Shown here: positions 1 to 9,129 of the stretch, one piece after another
How the letters are laid out: the number at the start of each line of letters is the position of its first letter
Position numbering within the stretch: the first letter of the stretch is position 1
Origin: JACVRW01 sp963820315
GTDB lineage: Bacteria; Actinomycetota; Thermoleophilia; Solirubrobacterales; Thermoleophilaceae
Reading direction: 5' to 3'
Assembly: GCA_963820315.1 (NCBI GenBank)
Contig: CAWFZK010000020.1
Span: 62,001 to 126,000, forward strand
DNA length: 64,000 bases
Made by a program: the position numbers and the translations under genes
The notes under the pieces: generated by a model
What the model was told of the DNA's origin: nothing
The model's input: only the letters and a program-made list of their open reading frames with translations
Database searches by the model: none

Positions 1-1054
1 GCCGCGACACGCTGCCGCACTCGGGGGCGGGCTACGTCGCGGCGGTCGAGAGCTGGGGCGGCTCGCGCATTGCGACCGTGAGCGGCCGCTACTACGCGAT
101 GGACCGCGACCGGCGCTGGGACCGCACGAAGCGCGCCTGGGACGCGATCGTGCTCGGCCGGGCCGAGCACGAAGCCGACAGCGGCGAGGCCGCCGTGCAG
201 GCCGCCTACGAGCGCGAGGAGACTGACGAGTTCATCGTGCCGACGCTGGTCGGGGAGGAGGGCCGGGTCCGCGACGGGGACAGCGTGATCTTCTTCAACT
301 TCCGCCCCGACCGCGCCCGCCAGCTCACGCGCGCGCTCGGCGAGCCCGACTTCGCGGAGTTCGACCGCGAGCAGGTTCCAGAGCTCGCGCTGACCACGCT
401 GACCGAGTATCAGGAGGACTGGGACTACCCGGTGGCCTTCCCGCCGGCGCGCCCGCAGACGACGCTCGCGGCGCTGCTGGCGGAGCGGGGCCTGCGCCAG
501 CTGCACGTGGCCGAGACCGAGAAGTACGCGCACGTCACCTACTTCTTCAACGGGGGCGAGGAGGACCCGTACCCGGGCGAGGAGCGCCGCCTCGTGGACT
601 CGCCGCGCGACGTCAAGACCTACGACGAGAAGCCCGAGATGAGCGCGCGGGAGGCGACGGATGCGTTCGTGGAGGCGTGGCAGGACGGCGACTTCAGCTT
701 CGCGATCATCAACTTCGCGAACCCCGACATGGTCGGCCATACGGGCGTGATCCCGGCCGCCGTCAAGGCGATCGAGACGGCCGACGAGTGCCTCGGCCGG
801 GTTCTTGCGGCGGTCGCCGAGAGCGACGGAGTGTGCATCGTCACGGCAGACCACGGCAACGCCGACCACATGCTCGAGGAGGACGGCAGCCCCAACACCG
901 CGCACTCGATGAACCCGGTGCCGCTGGTCGTGACCGCGGACGTGGGCGAGCTGCGCGACGGGCGGCGTGCTCGCGGACGTCGCACCGACCGATCCTCGAG
1001 CTGCTGGGGCTGGAGCAGCCTGCCGAGATGACGGGAGAGTCGCTGCTGGCTTAG
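1..1054 (+). CDS. gpmI: 2,3-bisphosphoglycerate-independent phosphoglycerate mutase, 5'-truncated, two frameshifts
   Basis: C-terminal part of cofactor-independent phosphoglycerate mutase, which interconverts 3- and 2-phosphoglycerate in glycolysis. The N-terminus lies outside the window. Visible family signatures are SGRYYAMDRDRRWDR near the start, VIFFNFRPDRARQL, FAIINFANPDMVGHTG and VTADHGNADHM (metal-binding Asp/His), then HSMNPVPLVV. The reading frame moves +1 near 957-964 and again near 987-993; correcting both gives a normal tail (GGVLADVAPT, ILELLGLEQPAEM, GESLLA) ending in TAG at 1052. Each shift looks like one extra G. Sequencing error is more likely than a pseudogene, because the protein is perfectly family-like on both sides. 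Confidence 0.93.
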
Positions 1055-1084
1055 CCGGGGCGAGGGCGGCTGGGGCGCTGCGCA

Positions 1085-1090
1085 TAGTCT
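1085..1090 (+). promoter_or_regulatory. TAGTCT -10 box, leaderless tgt promoter
   Basis: TAGTCT lies 8 nt before the GTG of tgt, so transcription would begin at or next to the start codon. No Shine-Dalgarno sequence and no clear -35 are visible. One of about fifteen similarly placed boxes in the window. Confidence 0.5.
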
Positions 1091-1098
1091 CAGCCCGC

Positions 1099-2268
1099 GT
1101 GGCGCCCTTCGACATCCTCGCCCGCGACGGCGACGCCCGCGCGGGTCTCATCCACACGCCTCACGGCGACGTGCGCACGCCCGCCTTCGTGCCGCTGGCG
1201 TCGACGGCGACCGTCAAGTCGCTGCACGCCTCCGAGGTCGCCGAGCTCGGCTACGACATGGTCCTCGGCAACACCTTCCACCTGTTCATCCAACCCGAGC
1301 CTGAGCTGGTGGAGGAGATGGGCGGGCTGCACGAGTTCATGGGCTGGCGGCGGGCGATCATCACCGACTCAGGCGGCTACCAGGTGTTCTCGATGGGACA
1401 CGGGTCGGTGGCCGAGGAGATCAAGCGCCGGCGCGACCGGCGCCGGTCGATGATCGTCTCGATCGAGGAGGAGGGCGTGCGCTTCCGCTCCTATCTCGAC
1501 GGGCGCGAGCGCTTCATGGGGCCCGAGACGTCGATGGAGACGCAGGCGAAGCTCGGCTCGGATATCGCGCTCGCCTTCGACGAATGCACGCCGTTCCACG
1601 TCGAGCGCGATTACACGGCCAGCTCGATGGAGCGCACGCACCGCTGGCTCGACCGCTGCATCGGCTGGTGCGCCGAGCACGCGCCACCGGGCCAGCTGCT
1701 CTACGGGATCGTGCAGGGGGGCGTGTACGAGGACCTGCGCGCGGAGTCGACCGACTACATCGCTCAGTCGGGCGTGCCCGGCATCGCGATCGGCGGCTCG
1801 CTCGGCCAGGAGAAGGAGCAGATGCGCGAGGTGGTCGGCTGGACCGTGGCGCGGCTGCCGGACGGGCCGCCCCGGCACCTGCTCGGCATCGGCGACGTCG
1901 ACGACCTCGTCCACGCCGTCGGGCTCGGCATCGAGACCTTCGACTGCGCGACGCCCACCCGCCTCGCACGGCACGGCACGGCGCTCGTTCCCAACCCGGA
2001 GGGACGCTGGCGGCTCGACCTCACGAAGGGCGCGCAGCGCACGAGCCGCGAGCCCATCGACGAGCGCTGTCCCTGCCCGGCCTGCCGCGAGCACACGCGC
2101 GCGTACCTGCACTACCTGCTGCGCGCGGGCGAGCTCACCGGCAAGCGACTGCTGACTCTGCATAACCTGACCTTCATGCAGCGCCTGATGAGCGGCATGC
2201 GGGAGGCGATCGAGGCGGGTCGCTATGCCGAGCACGCCCGCGCCGTGCTGTCGGGTGAGCTGCCGTGA
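1099..2268 (+). CDS. tgt: tRNA-guanine transglycosylase
   Basis: 389 aa. Exchanges guanine 34 of GUN-anticodon tRNAs for a queuosine precursor (family knowledge). Visible: GNTFHLFIQPEPELVEEMGG, the TDSGGYQVFS substrate-binding loop, YGIVQGGVYEDLR, IAIGGSLGQEKEQMREVVGW, the nucleophile region GIETFDCATPTRLARHG, and the C-terminal zinc site CPCPAC plus a later His in LLTLHNL. The GTG at 1099 is chosen because it starts the conserved N-terminus (FDILARDGDARAG) and has a TAnnnT box 8 nt upstream; earlier in-frame codons lie inside gpmI. The stop overlaps the next gene's GTG (GTGA), so the two are probably translationally coupled. Confidence 0.95.
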   Translation: MAPFDILARDGDARAGLIHTPHGDVRTPAFVPLASTATVKSLHASEVAELGYDMVLGNTFHLFIQPEPELVEEMGGLHEFMGWRRAIITDSGGYQVFSMGHGSVAEEIKRRRDRRRSMIVSIEEEGVRFRSYLDGRERFMGPETSMETQAKLGSDIALAFDECTPFHVERDYTASSMERTHRWLDRCIGWCAEHAPPGQLLYGIVQGGVYEDLRAESTDYIAQSGVPGIAIGGSLGQEKEQMREVVGWTVARLPDGPPRHLLGIGDVDDLVHAVGLGIETFDCATPTRLARHGTALVPNPEGRWRLDLTKGAQRTSREPIDERCPCPACREHTRAYLHYLLRAGELTGKRLLTLHNLTFMQRLMSGMREAIEAGRYAEHARAVLSGELP

Positions 2269-3458
2269 GCGTGGCCGCCGGAGTCCCGTACTGGCTCGAC
2301 GAGCCCTACGAGCCGCGGCCCGCGCTCGAGGGGCACGTGGAGGCGGAGGCGTGCGTGATCGGCGCCGGGGTGGCGGGCCTGTCGTGTGCGCTCGCGCTCG
2401 CGCGTGCGGGCGTCGACACGGTCGTGCTCGAGCGCGACACCGTCGCCGGCGGCGCGAGCGGACGCAACGGCGGCTTCCTGCTCGCCGGCGTCGCACCCTT
2501 CTACTCCGAGGCACGCGAGCTCTACGGGCGCGAGCGGGCGCGCCGCATGTATTCGGCCACGCTCCAAGCGCAGCGAGACATGTACGCGTTAGCCGAGCAG
2601 CTCGGCGCGGGCGACTCGATGCGGCGCGTCGGCCTGCTGCGGGCGAGCGCGTCGGAGGAGGAGGCCGCGGACGTGGCGCGCCAGGCCGAGGCGCTGCGCG
2701 AGGACGGCTTCCCCGGCGAGCTCGTGGAGCGGAGCGAGCTGCCGTCCGCGGTGGCGCGCTTCGCGCTCAACGGCTGTCTCACGGAGCACGACGGCTCTCT
2801 CCAGCCCGCGCGCTGGATCCGGACGCTGGCGCGCGGCGCCGAGGCTGCCGGGGCGCGCATCCACGACGGCAGCACGGTCGAGGGCCCGGTGAACGCACCG
2901 GGCGAGGGCGGCCTGCGCACCACGAGCGGCGCGAGCGTCAGCGCCCGCCACGTGGTGGTGGCCGCGGACGGCGCGCTGCCGGCGCTGGTGCCCGAGTACT
3001 CGCCGCGCGTGCGCTCGCGGCGGCTCCACATGATCGCCACCGCGCCGCTCCCGGAGCGCGTGACCGAGCACCTCGTCTACTACCGCTGGGGCTACGAGTA
3101 CTTCCAGCAGCGCCCCGACGGACGGCTGCTGATCGGCGGCTTCAGCGACGTCGACGGCGACGGGTCGTACACAGACTCGGCCGACGGGAGCCCGGCGATC
3201 TGGGAGCGCATCGAGCGCCACATCCGGGAGGAGCTGGGGCTCGACCCGGTGATCACCCATCGCTGGGCCGGGGTGGTCGGCTACAGCGATGATCGGCTGC
3301 CGTTCGTGGGGGAGGTGCCCGGCCGCGAGGGTCTGTGGGTCGCGGGCGGCTACTCCGGCCACGGGAACGTGCCGGGCTTCCTCTCCGGGCGGCTGATCGC
3401 CTCGGCGATCAGCGGCACCGGGAACGGCGAGCCGGCGCTGTTCCCCGCCGACCGCTGA
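2265..3458 (+). CDS. FAD-dependent amine/amino-acid oxidoreductase (DAO family)
   Basis: 397 aa DAO-type flavoprotein. The N-terminal Rossmann motif is VIGAGVAGLSCALALARAG, followed by VLERDTVAGGASGRNGGFL, a form typical of gamma-glutamylputrescine oxidase/OrdL-like enzymes. The C-terminal FAD-contact region (WVAGGYSGHGNVPGFLSG) is intact. It probably oxidises a secondary amine or amino acid in the cytoplasm; the substrate cannot be read from sequence. The GTG start overlaps the tgt stop by 4 bp, so it is co-translated with tgt although no functional link is obvious. It converges with the kinase gene, leaving 4 bp between the stops. Confidence 0.85.
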   Translation: MSVAAGVPYWLDEPYEPRPALEGHVEAEACVIGAGVAGLSCALALARAGVDTVVLERDTVAGGASGRNGGFLLAGVAPFYSEARELYGRERARRMYSATLQAQRDMYALAEQLGAGDSMRRVGLLRASASEEEAADVARQAEALREDGFPGELVERSELPSAVARFALNGCLTEHDGSLQPARWIRTLARGAEAAGARIHDGSTVEGPVNAPGEGGLRTTSGASVSARHVVVAADGALPALVPEYSPRVRSRRLHMIATAPLPERVTEHLVYYRWGYEYFQQRPDGRLLIGGFSDVDGDGSYTDSADGSPAIWERIERHIREELGLDPVITHRWAGVVGYSDDRLPFVGEVPGREGLWVAGGYSGHGNVPGFLSGRLIASAISGTGNGEPALFPADR

Positions 3459-3462
3459 GCGC

Positions 3463-4655
<1,193 letters not shown>

Positions 4656-4659
<4 letters not shown>

Positions 4660-5207
4660 CCCTGGTCCTCCTGCGGGGCGAGCACGCCTCCGCCGTCGCC
4701 CTCGTCGGCGGGCGGTTCCTCGGTGGCCGGCGGGGTCGTCTCGGTCTCCGGTGGCGGCACGGTCTCGGTCTCGGGCGGGGCTACGGTCTCGGTCTCGGGC
4801 GGCGGCACCGTCTCCGTCTCCGTCACGACGGGCGGCTCCTCGGTCGTATCGGTCTCCTGCGACTCCGTCTCCTCGCGCAGCTCGTTGCAGCGCTCGTCGA
4901 CGAGCGAGAAGAGCTTGTCGAAGCCGTCCTGGAGGCCGGAGCGCACGTCCTCGTCTACGCCGTCCGGCAGCTGCGCGATCGCCTGGTTGACGGCTTCCAC
5001 GTTGGGGCCGCGCGGACCGGAGAGGATGTCGTCGCAGGCGCCGACGCTGCCGTTGTCGAGCCGGGCCTGAACGTTGTCGAGCTGATCCTGCAGCACCGCG
5101 GCCGAATCGGCCGGGATCGGGTCGCCCTCGTCGTCGGAGCCGCAGCCTGCGACGGCCAGGCAGGCGCCGAGCAGCAACAGCAGGAATGTGCGCTTGAGAT
5201 TGATCAC
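4656..5207 (-). CDS. Lipoprotein with PPPETETV repeats
   Basis: 183 aa, unknown function. The GTG start (INLKRTFLLLLLG follows) overlaps the stop of the upstream phosphoesterase (GTGA) and gives a proper lipoprotein signal with lipobox VAGC, Cys22 being the lipid-modified residue. The mature part has a helical domain with two further Cys (GACDDIL and DERCNELREE, possible disulfide) and then an acidic Pro/Thr/Glu tail with three 8-residue repeats. It should sit on the outer face of the membrane. No catalytic motif is visible. Its coding region is sandwiched by 4-bp overlaps between phosphoesterase and kinase, which suggests a joint role. Confidence 0.8.
4734..4805 (-). repeat. 24-bp tandem repeat encoding (P/A)PPETETV
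   Basis: Three consecutive 24-bp units inside the lipoprotein gene encode PPPETETV, APPETETV and PPPETETT. Such a low-complexity wall-spanning linker could vary in length by slippage (inference). Confidence 0.75.
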
Positions 5208-5935
5208 TGTCCGCTGTAGAGCCGCGCGGCCAGGACCGAGGGGAGCCCTGCCGCCTCGATCGCCCCGGCGGCCTCGTCGATCGGATATTCGACGCGGTGC
5301 CAGCGCGCGGTCCACGCCTCTGTGTCTAGCAGGAGCCACGCGGCCCTGGGGTCACCATCGCGCGGCTGGCCGACGCTTCCGGGGTTGATCAGCCACTCGC
5401 CGGCGGACAGATCGGCGTCGTCGCCGTCGTGCGCCTGGCCGCCGTCGACCTCCCCGCTGGGGGCGCGCCCGAACCAGAGCGCGACGTGGGAGTGCCCGAC
5501 GGCGGCCACGCGGCTCGACATGAGATCCATGCACTCGTCCGCCTGCCAGGTCGAGAGGACGTACTCCCAGACCGGGTCGCGCGGGCTGCCGTGGTAGAGG
5601 CCGGGCTCGCGCTCGGGGTCGGAGGCGGGCCGGCCGCGCAGGAACTCGAGCGATTCGGCGCTGATGTGCTCGCGCGTCCAGAGCGCCGCGGCGGCGGCGC
5701 TCGATGAGAAGTCGGAGATCGGGATCTCCTTGGTCACGACCAGATCGTGATTGCCGGCAAGGCAGACCGCGCAGCTGTCCCGGGCGAGCTCGACGCAGCC
5801 GTCCGGCTCGGCGCCATAACCGACCAGGTCGCCGAGGCACCAGATCTCGTCGGTCGTCTCTTTCTCGATGGCCGCCAGAACCGACCGGAAGGCCGGCAGG
5901 TTGCCGTGGACGTCCGAGAGCAGAGCTATGCGCAT
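5204..5935 (-). CDS. YfcE/MJ0936-like metallophosphoesterase
   Basis: 243 aa calcineurin-like phosphoesterase. Metal-ligand motifs are in order: SDVHGN (residues 7-12), GDLVGYGAEPD, GNHD and GHSHV. It is the compact bacterial type that hydrolyses phosphodiesters or phosphomonoesters, including cyclic nucleotides in some relatives; the substrate here is unknown. ATG at 5935 starts directly before the first beta strand (MRIALLSDVHGN); a longer in-frame reading exists but enters the divergent neighbour. First gene of a three-gene operon with lipoprotein and Ser/Thr kinase. Only 27 bp separates it from the divergent peptidase gene. Confidence 0.9.
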   Translation of the reverse strand: MRIALLSDVHGNLPAFRSVLAAIEKETTDEIWCLGDLVGYGAEPDGCVELARDSCAVCLAGNHDLVVTKEIPISDFSSSAAAAALWTREHISAESLEFLRGRPASDPEREPGLYHGSPRDPVWEYVLSTWQADECMDLMSSRVAAVGHSHVALWFGRAPSGEVDGGQAHDGDDADLSAGEWLINPGSVGQPRDGDPRAAWLLLDTEAWTARWHRVEYPIDEAAGAIEAAGLPSVLAARLYSGQ

Positions 5936-5947
5936 GGGAGTGGCTTC

Positions 5948-5953
5948 TACGAT
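5948..5953 (+). promoter_or_regulatory. TACGAT -10 box for the M48 peptidase gene
   Basis: TACGAT ends 9 nt before ATG 5963 in the 27-bp divergent gap. It fits the leaderless pattern; no SD sequence is present. Confidence 0.4.
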
Positions 5954-5962
5954 GTCCGGGGA

Positions 5963-7201
5963 ATGGGGCGTTTGCGGCTGCCGCTGGCGATCCTGGTCGC
6001 GGTGGCCGCTGCCGGCGCCGCGACTTTCCTGCTGCGCCCGCGTTCCGGCCTGATCGAGCCGGCCCCGGTGGACGTGGAAGCGTACTTCACGTCCCTGCAG
6101 CTCGACCGCGCCGAGGATTTCCGCAGCGTTCAGCGCCTGCTCGGAATCAGCGGGATCGTGGTGAGCACGGGCGCGCTGGCCCTGCTCGCCTGGCGGCCGC
6201 CGCGGCACCTGCTCGAGCGGCTCGGCAGGCGTCCGCTGCTCGGCGCCGCCGCCGCCGGAGCAGGGATCTCGGTGTTCCTCGTGGCCGTGGGCCTGCCGAT
6301 CTCAGCCTGGCAGCGCTCGCGCGCGCTCGACGTCGGGCTCGCGACCCAGTCGTGGCCCGACTGGGTCGTCGACGTGCTCAAGTCGACCGCGATCGACGCC
6401 GTCTTCGCCGCCGCCGGCGGGCTGCTGGCGCTCGTGCTGATCCGCCGCTTCCGGCGCAACTGGTGGATTCCCGCCTCGGCGGTGATCGTCGCCTTCGGCG
6501 TGATCACGATCTGGCTCTGGCCGGTCGTGATCGATCCGCTCTTCAACGACTTCGAGAAGCTCCCCGACGGGCCGGTGCGCCGCGACGTGGTCGAGCTGGC
6601 GGACAGGGCCGGCGTCGACGTAGGCGAGGTCTACCGGGTCGACGCGAGCCGGCGGACCACCGCTGCCAACGCCTACGTCGGCGGACTCGGACACAGCAAG
6701 CGCGTGGTGCTCTACGACAACCTGCTGGACGACTTCCCACGCGCCGAGGTGAGGCTGGTCGTGGCCCACGAGCTCGGTCACCAGAAGCACAACGACCTGC
6801 TGCGCGGGCTCGCCTGGCTGGCGCTCGTCGCGCCCGCCGGCACGTTCCTGGCGCAGCGGCTCGCGGAGGCGTTCGGGCGCCGCTACGGGCTCGGCGATCC
6901 GTCCGTGAAGCCGGGGCCGATCGTGCTGCCGGCGGTCGCGCTGGCGGTGACGCTCGCGTCGCTCCTGCTCGGCTCGGCCTCGAACATCCTGTCGCGCCAG
7001 GTCGAGGCGCGGGCGGATGCGTTCGCGCTGCGCCTCGCCGGCGATCCCGCTGCCTTCGAGGACTTCGAGAAGCGCATCGCGGTGCGGAACGTGAGCGATC
7101 CCGACCCGCCCGCGATTACGCAGTTCCTGTTCGGAACGCACCCGAGCACGATCGACCGCATCGGGATCGGTGAGGCGTTCCGGCAGGGGGAGGGACGCTA
7201 A
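5963..7201 (+). CDS. M48 family (Ste24/HtpX-like) membrane zinc metalloprotease
   Basis: 412 aa integral membrane peptidase. Zinc site HELGH at residues 269-273, with the third ligand region VEARADAFAL further on. TAANAYVGGLGHSKRVVLYD precedes it, as in CAAX prenyl protease 1 relatives. Hydrophobic segments are near residues 5-24, 60-78, 93-112, 143-160, 170-192 and in the loop after the zinc site. Probably does membrane-protein quality control or processing (family inference). Divergent from the phosphoesterase. The ATG is chosen because it begins the first membrane segment; upstream in-frame codons lie in the neighbouring gene. Confidence 0.9.
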   Translation: MGRLRLPLAILVAVAAAGAATFLLRPRSGLIEPAPVDVEAYFTSLQLDRAEDFRSVQRLLGISGIVVSTGALALLAWRPPRHLLERLGRRPLLGAAAAGAGISVFLVAVGLPISAWQRSRALDVGLATQSWPDWVVDVLKSTAIDAVFAAAGGLLALVLIRRFRRNWWIPASAVIVAFGVITIWLWPVVIDPLFNDFEKLPDGPVRRDVVELADRAGVDVGEVYRVDASRRTTAANAYVGGLGHSKRVVLYDNLLDDFPRAEVRLVVAHELGHQKHNDLLRGLAWLALVAPAGTFLAQRLAEAFGRRYGLGDPSVKPGPIVLPAVALAVTLASLLLGSASNILSRQVEARADAFALRLAGDPAAFEDFEKRIAVRNVSDPDPPAITQFLFGTHPSTIDRIGIGEAFRQGEGR

Positions 7202-7204
7202 ATT
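7199..7204 (+). promoter_or_regulatory. TAAATT -10 box overlapping the M48 stop codon
   Basis: The TAA stop of the M48 gene forms the first half of TAAATT, 9 nt before the GTG of the next gene. Stop codon and promoter element appear to share bases. Confidence 0.45.
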
Positions 7205-7213
7205 GCCGCGCCC

Positions 7214-8392
7214 GTGTCCCGCCGCGCCCTCCTAGAGCGAGTCGTACGCGAGCTCACCGCCTTCGAGCGCCCCTCCGCCTCGGAGGGGGAGCGCCGCGCC
7301 GCCGAGCTGATCGCCGCCGAGCTGGGCGAGGCCGGTTGCCGCGATGTGCGCGTCGATGAGGAGCGCGCGCACGGGGGCTACTGGTGGCCGCTCGGGCTCC
7401 TGAACGCCGGCGCCCTGCTCGCCGCGCTCGCCGGCGGACGCCGCGGCGCGGCGGTGGCCGGCGCCGCCGCGGCGGCGGCCGTCTACGACGACGTCAGTGG
7501 GGGCCGGCTCTGGTTCCGGCGCGCCACCCTGCCGACTCGGCCCGCCTGGAACGTCGTGGCCGAGGCGGGCGACCCGGACGCGCGGCGGACGATCGTCGTC
7601 CTCGCTCACCACGACGCCGCTCACAGCGGCCTCGTCTTCCACCCGGCGCTGCCGCGCACCTCCATGAAGCTGTTCCCAAGGCTGCACGAGCGGTCCGAGC
7701 AGAGCGTGCCGATCCTGTACGGCCCCTTCCTCGGACCGGTGCTGCTCGCCCTCTGGGGGCTGCTCGGAGCGCGGGCGCTGCGCGCGGCCGGCACCGTCTT
7801 CACGCTCGGCGCCACGGCCGCGATGGCGAACATCGGCGCGAGTCGCGTGGTGCCCGGCGCGAACGACAACCTCAGCGCCGTCGCGGTGCTCGTCGCGCTG
7901 GCCCACTCGCTGCGCGAGGAGCCGCCGGTGGGCGTGCGGGTGCTGCTCGTCTCCACCGGCTCCGAGGAGTCGTTCATGGAGGGCATGCAGGCGTTCGCGA
8001 AGCGTCACTTCCCGAGCCTCCCGCGTGAGACGACCGAGTTCGTCTGCCTCGAGTGCGTCGGCTCGCCAGAGCTGTGCGTGGTGGAGGGGGAGGGGATGCT
8101 GCGGATGCGCTACCACACCGGCGAGACGCGCGAGCGCCTGGCCCGCGCGGGCCTCGATGCCGGGGTCGAGCTCACCCGCGGCCTGCGCACGGTGGCCGCC
8201 ACCGACGCCCTGATCGCACTGCGCGCCGGCTACCCCACCTGCCTGCTCGGGGGAGTGAACGAGACCAAGTTCCCTGCCAACTACCACTGGCCCTCGGACA
8301 CGCCCGACAACCTCGACTGGGACAGCGTCGAGGGCGCGCTGAAAGTCTGCGAGGAGTTCGTGCGCGGCCGCGCGGCGGCCGCCCCGGCCTAG
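7214..8392 (+). CDS. M28-family zinc peptidase, membrane-associated
   Basis: 392 aa. M28-type di-zinc aminopeptidase features: VVLAHHDAAHSG (first His/Asp), GANDNLSAVAVLVALA (bridging Asp and following helix), STGSEESFMEGM (catalytic Glu pair region) and the C-terminal NYHWPSDTPDNLDW (last His). Two hydrophobic stretches (about residues 57-85 and 175-205) suggest membrane association. No classical signal peptide at the N-terminus. GTG at 7214 follows a TAnnnT box by 9 nt. The stop is shared with the convergent DUF3467 gene on one CTAG palindrome. Confidence 0.85.
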   Translation: MSRRALLERVVRELTAFERPSASEGERRAAELIAAELGEAGCRDVRVDEERAHGGYWWPLGLLNAGALLAALAGGRRGAAVAGAAAAAAVYDDVSGGRLWFRRATLPTRPAWNVVAEAGDPDARRTIVVLAHHDAAHSGLVFHPALPRTSMKLFPRLHERSEQSVPILYGPFLGPVLLALWGLLGARALRAAGTVFTLGATAAMANIGASRVVPGANDNLSAVAVLVALAHSLREEPPVGVRVLLVSTGSEESFMEGMQAFAKRHFPSLPRETTEFVCLECVGSPELCVVEGEGMLRMRYHTGETRERLARAGLDAGVELTRGLRTVAATDALIALRAGYPTCLLGGVNETKFPANYHWPSDTPDNLDWDSVEGALKVCEEFVRGRAAAAPA

Positions 8393-8697
8393 CTCGTCTC
8401 GCTCGACTCCCCGCCCGGGCCGAACTCGGGCAGGTCGCGAATGCCCTCACGGGTCTGCCACTTGGAGAAGTTGTCCTCCATGGCGTCGATCAGCTCGCGC
8501 ATGAAGCGCGGCGACAGGTTGACCCGTGACACGACGACCCCGGGTACCTCACCCTCCTCGACCTCGTGGTCCACGCGCGCGAACGTGATCGTGAACTCGT
8601 AGTCGGAATGGGAGACGTTGGCGAAGTTGGCGTAGTGGCCCGCCATCGTCTCCGGGTCGGTGTGGATGTTGAAGTGGCGCTCGCCGTCTTCGGACAC
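8389..8697 (-). CDS. DUF3467 family protein
   Basis: About 102 aa. Core pattern HYANFANVSHSDYEFTITFA followed by VVSRVNLSPRFMRELIDAM matches DUF3467, small proteins of unknown function resembling a single beta-rich domain plus helix. The GTG at 8697 (SEDGERHFNIH follows) is preferred over an ATG at 8721, because that ATG would overlap the start codon of the divergent rlmH base for base. Sequence GATACT lies just upstream and could be its -10. It ends on the same CTAG as the M28 peptidase gene. Confidence 0.75.
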   Translation of the reverse strand: MSEDGERHFNIHTDPETMAGHYANFANVSHSDYEFTITFARVDHEVEEGEVPGVVVSRVNLSPRFMRELIDAMEDNFSKWQTREGIRDLPEFGPGGESSETS

Positions 8698-8702
8698 GCG
8701 CG

Positions 8703-8708
8703 TAGTAT
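8703..8708 (+). promoter_or_regulatory. TAGTAT -10 box for rlmH
   Basis: TAGTAT ends 11 nt before ATG 8720; there is no SD. It lies in the 22-bp gap between divergent genes, and its complement GATACT could serve the opposite strand. Confidence 0.45.
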
Positions 8709-8719
8709 CGCACCCGCCC

Positions 8720-9125
8720 ATGCGGATCTCGGTGATCGCCGTCGGCCGCCTGCGGCCTCCGTTCCAGGACGACGTCGAGCACTACCGAAAGCTGCTCGCC
8801 GGCCACGTGAAGGTCGACCTCGTCGAGGTCCGCCAGGACGAGAAGGTGGCGCCGCGCATCCCCGAACGCTCCTTCAAAGTGCTGCTCGCGAGCGACGGGA
8901 CAGACGTTCGACTCGGTGGCGTTCAGCGACTGGCTCGAGGAGCGCCGCCAGGCCGGGCTCGATCTCTGCTTCGTGATCGGCGGTCCGCGCGGGCTCGAGC
9001 TCGAAGCCGACATGCGTCTCTCGCTGGGCCCGATGACCCTGCCTCACCAGCTGGCCCGGGTGGTCCTGCTCGAGCAGCTCTATCGTGGCCACAAGATCCT
9101 GGCGCGCGAGCCGTACCACTACTGA
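8720..9125 (+). CDS. rlmH: 23S rRNA (pseudouridine1915-N3)-methyltransferase, one frameshift
   Basis: SPOUT methyltransferase that methylates pseudouridine 1915 in helix 69 of 23S rRNA. N-terminus MRISVIAVGRLRPPFQDDV is canonical. After a +1 shift near 8891-8910 the frame resumes with TFDSVAFSDWLEE, the AdoMet-knot signature FVIGGPRGLE, MTLPHQLARVVLLEQLYR and the conserved C-terminus EPYHY. The corrected length, about 134 aa, is slightly below the usual 155. As a nearly universal gene with an intact C-terminus, it is probably functional and the shift an error. It ends 4 bp before argS. Confidence 0.9.
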
Positions 9126-9129
9126 CCTC

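Noticed and set aside
957..1000. Programmed frameshifting in gpmI
   Set aside because: Two shifts of the same kind within 40 bp with no slippery heptamer and no known precedent; matching contexts elsewhere point to consensus error.
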